A stretch of 64,000 nt of DNA from assembly GCA_036564245.1 (NCBI GenBank), contig DATCKU010000027.1, positions 112,418-176,417 of the forward strand, given 5' to 3'. A program made the position numbers and the translations under genes. Positions 62,855 to 64,000 of this stretch are shown one piece after another (the stretch's first letter is position 1; each line of letters begins with the position of its first letter). The DNA comes from Thermasporomyces sp036564245. GTDB taxonomy: Bacteria; Actinomycetota; Actinomycetes; Propionibacteriales; Actinopolymorphaceae. Under the pieces are notes generated by a model. It was not told the origin of the DNA and made no database searches. It was given only the letters and a program-made list of their open reading frames with translations.

Positions 62855-63769
62855 TCAGTCCCCACGCAGGGCCAGCCGGCGGGCATCCGCGTCGGTTTCC
62901 CCGTCCACGTCGGCGGTCGCAGCGCGAGCGAACCACTCCGCTGCCTCTTCGGTCCGTCCGAGGGCTTCCAACGTGTCGGCGTACGCATACCGCAGGCGGG
63001 CCGTAGTCGTTCCGCTCGGCCCGCTTCGCAGCTCCGGTACGTCGAGAACAGCAAGCGCAGCGGCCACCTGACCAAGGTCGCGCCTGGCCCCAGCCTCGAC
63101 GATCAAGAGCTCTATCCTCGTCGCATCGTCGAGCTGCGATCGGTCCACGCTGCGGGCAAGCTCGATGGCTCGCGCCGGACGGTTCAGTCCCCGCTCACAG
63201 TCGGCCATCAAAGGCGTGTACTCCATGCGGCCGGTCAGGCGACGGGCGGCGCGAAACTCCGCCAATGCCTGCTCGTAGCGCTCTGCGGCGTACGCCGCCA
63301 ATCCGCACGCCTCGCGCACCACACCCAGGCGATAGCCGTCCAATCGTGCGGCCATCGCGTGTTCCAACGCTGCCTCAGGGTCGTCGTCGATGAGGCGCCC
63401 GGCTGCAACCAGGTGGCGGGCGACCCGCTCGGCGACCTCCTTGGACAGACTGCCCAACTCACGCCGGACACCCGGATCGAGCTCCATGCCCGTGATGTCA
63501 TCCGGGATGGGTGGCCGCTTGGGTCGCCGCTGCGCGCCAGCGTCCTTCGGCTGTGAGGTGTCAGGGCGTCTCGCCCGGTGGTGAACACCACCGTCTTTTC
63601 GGAGCGGCCTTCCGCGCCGTACGGCGCGCGCCTGTTTGTCCTCGGGCTCCCCTCGGCCTCCTCGCTTGCCTGGCTGGGCTCCTGAAGACGTTCTGCGGAC
63701 ACTCCTGCCACTGTGCCGTCGGTCGCCAGAACGCTTCCCGGCACGATGATCGTCCGAACCTTCCGCCAC
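62855..63769 (-). CDS. Tetratricopeptide-repeat protein
   Basis: 304 residues. The first ~85 residues are basic and disordered (for example GKRSGDRRHSGRSVRR). Then PPIPDDITGMELDPGVRREL and SLSKEVAERVARHLVAAGRL mark a conserved actinobacterial family, followed by TPR-like helical pairs (DPEAALEHAMAARLDGYRLG, ERYEQALAEFRAARRLTG, GRTEEAAEWFARAATADV). GTG with a GTGAGG site is the start; the 52-codon upstream extension crosses the rRNA terminator and is rejected. It follows the rRNA operon in direction. TPR proteins bind other proteins; the partner is unknown. Confidence 0.8.
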   Translation of the reverse strand: MAEGSDDHRAGKRSGDRRHSGRSVRRTSSGAQPGKRGGRGEPEDKQARAVRRGRPLRKDGGVHHRARRPDTSQPKDAGAQRRPKRPPIPDDITGMELDPGVRRELGSLSKEVAERVARHLVAAGRLIDDDPEAALEHAMAARLDGYRLGVVREACGLAAYAAERYEQALAEFRAARRLTGRMEYTPLMADCERGLNRPARAIELARSVDRSQLDDATRIELLIVEAGARRDLGQVAAALAVLDVPELRSGPSGTTTARLRYAYADTLEALGRTEEAAEWFARAATADVDGETDADARRLALRGD

Positions 63770-63860
63770 TGGAAACCTCACCAAGCTCGCGAGCGAACGA
63801 CTGGCGCCGACCGTGTGTGAGAACCCAACATTCCTCAGAATGTAATCGAGGGCTGACCTA

Positions 63861-63891
63861 TAAAAATAGCCGAGGGCCCGGGGGCCCTCGG
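63861..63891 (-). terminator. Rho-independent terminator of the rRNA operon
   Basis: CCGAGGGCCC and GGGCCCTCGG (63870-63879, 63882-63891) form a 10-bp GC-rich stem with a two-base loop. On the minus strand it is followed by CTATTTTTATAG, a T-run. It comes eight bases after the 5S end, so it ends the rRNA operon. Confidence 0.9.
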
Positions 63892-63898
63892 TTGTGTG

Positions 63899-64000
63899 TT
63901 CCGGCGGTGTCCTACTCTCCCACACCCGTTGGGGTGCAGTACCATCGGCGCTGGCGGGCTTAACTTCCGGGTTCGGTATGGGTCCGGGTGTTTCCCCGCC
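63899..64000 (-). rRNA. rrf: 5S ribosomal RNA, 3' part
   Basis: The minus strand reads GGGGAAACACCCGGACCCATACCGAAC...AAGTTAAGCCCGCCAGCGCCGATGGTACTGCACC...GGGAGAGTAGGACACCGCCGGAAC, the conserved 5S core including CGAACCCGGAAG and GGGAGAGTAGG. The 5' end (about 15-20 bases) is beyond the window edge. A terminator follows directly. The 23S and 16S genes should lie further right in the genome, on the same strand. Confidence 0.95.

Noticed and set aside
63770..63925. 52-codon upstream extension of the TPR gene
   Set aside because: It would run through the rRNA terminator and into the 5S end; the GTG at 63769 has a ribosome site.

Overview
The window is high-GC chromosomal DNA from an actinobacterium. 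The case rests on actinobacterial-only families (DUF3000, DUF3159, DUF3710, DUF4193, DUF4235), TIGR03086/mycothiol-type DinB proteins, the HemQ-type coproporphyrin heme route, a CopD-CtaG fusion, type VII secretion-style proteins and frequent GTG starts with 4-base ATGA/GTGA overlaps. Gene order (hemE with DUF3000 and RNase D; dut-DUF3710-OB fold-DUF3159-TrkA-TrkA-APC permease; dxs near acnA) fits Propionibacteriales or relatives, but genus is an inference. No phage, transposase, integrase, CRISPR array or tRNA was found; this looks like core chromosome ending at an rRNA operon.

Layout. 1-5.5 kb: the 5' end of an S9 peptidase (minus), then a sulfite-reduction operon: Cys-containing leader peptide, sirA, a 48-residue zinc ribbon, cysH, siroheme synthase cysG and a CbiX/SirB-like chelatase. 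5.6-7.7 kb: glgX. 7.8-13.4 kb: aldo/keto reductase, a RibD-like reductase, a DinB-type protein, and repair genes ligC and LigD-type polymerase flanking a stress protein. 13.6-16.3 kb: a proline-rich membrane protein facing a two-gene type VII secretion-like unit with a long glycine-rich protein. 16.6-24 kb: msrB and heme genes (hemQ, hemY, hemE), DUF4349, DUF3000 and RNase D. 24-29.2 kb: small enzymes, then beta-oxidation genes fadA and fadB joined by a repeat-built linker ORF.

29.2-41 kb: amino-acid permease, dxs, a ROK protein, a HIT protein, a 750-base gene-free stretch, acnA, and a WYL regulator divergent from a DinB-VOC pair with a clear inverted repeat between them. 41-45.4 kb: copper genes (CopD-CtaG fusion, copC, ycnI, unknown membrane protein). 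45.7-53.7 kb: CGNR regulator, KimA-like potassium transporter opposite two TrkA subunits, then the DUF3159/OB/DUF3710/dut cluster and DUF4235/DUF4193. 54-62.3 kb: a NatAB-type exporter facing a complete peptide/nickel-type ABC importer (two permeases, two ATPases, a 60-residue membrane protein and a Tat/lipobox binding protein). 62.9-64 kb: a TPR protein, an rRNA-operon terminator and the 3' part of 5S rRNA.

The main points for a second look are the sulfur leader with its downstream complementary segment, the in-frame 87-base tandem repeat that forms the coupled linker between fadA and fadB, the glycine-rich type VII-like protein with a calcium-loop motif, the WYL operator, and two tiny conserved-looking genes inside operons. 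Start sites were chosen from ribosome-binding sites, overlaps and family starts; all functions are from reading the sequence without database searches.
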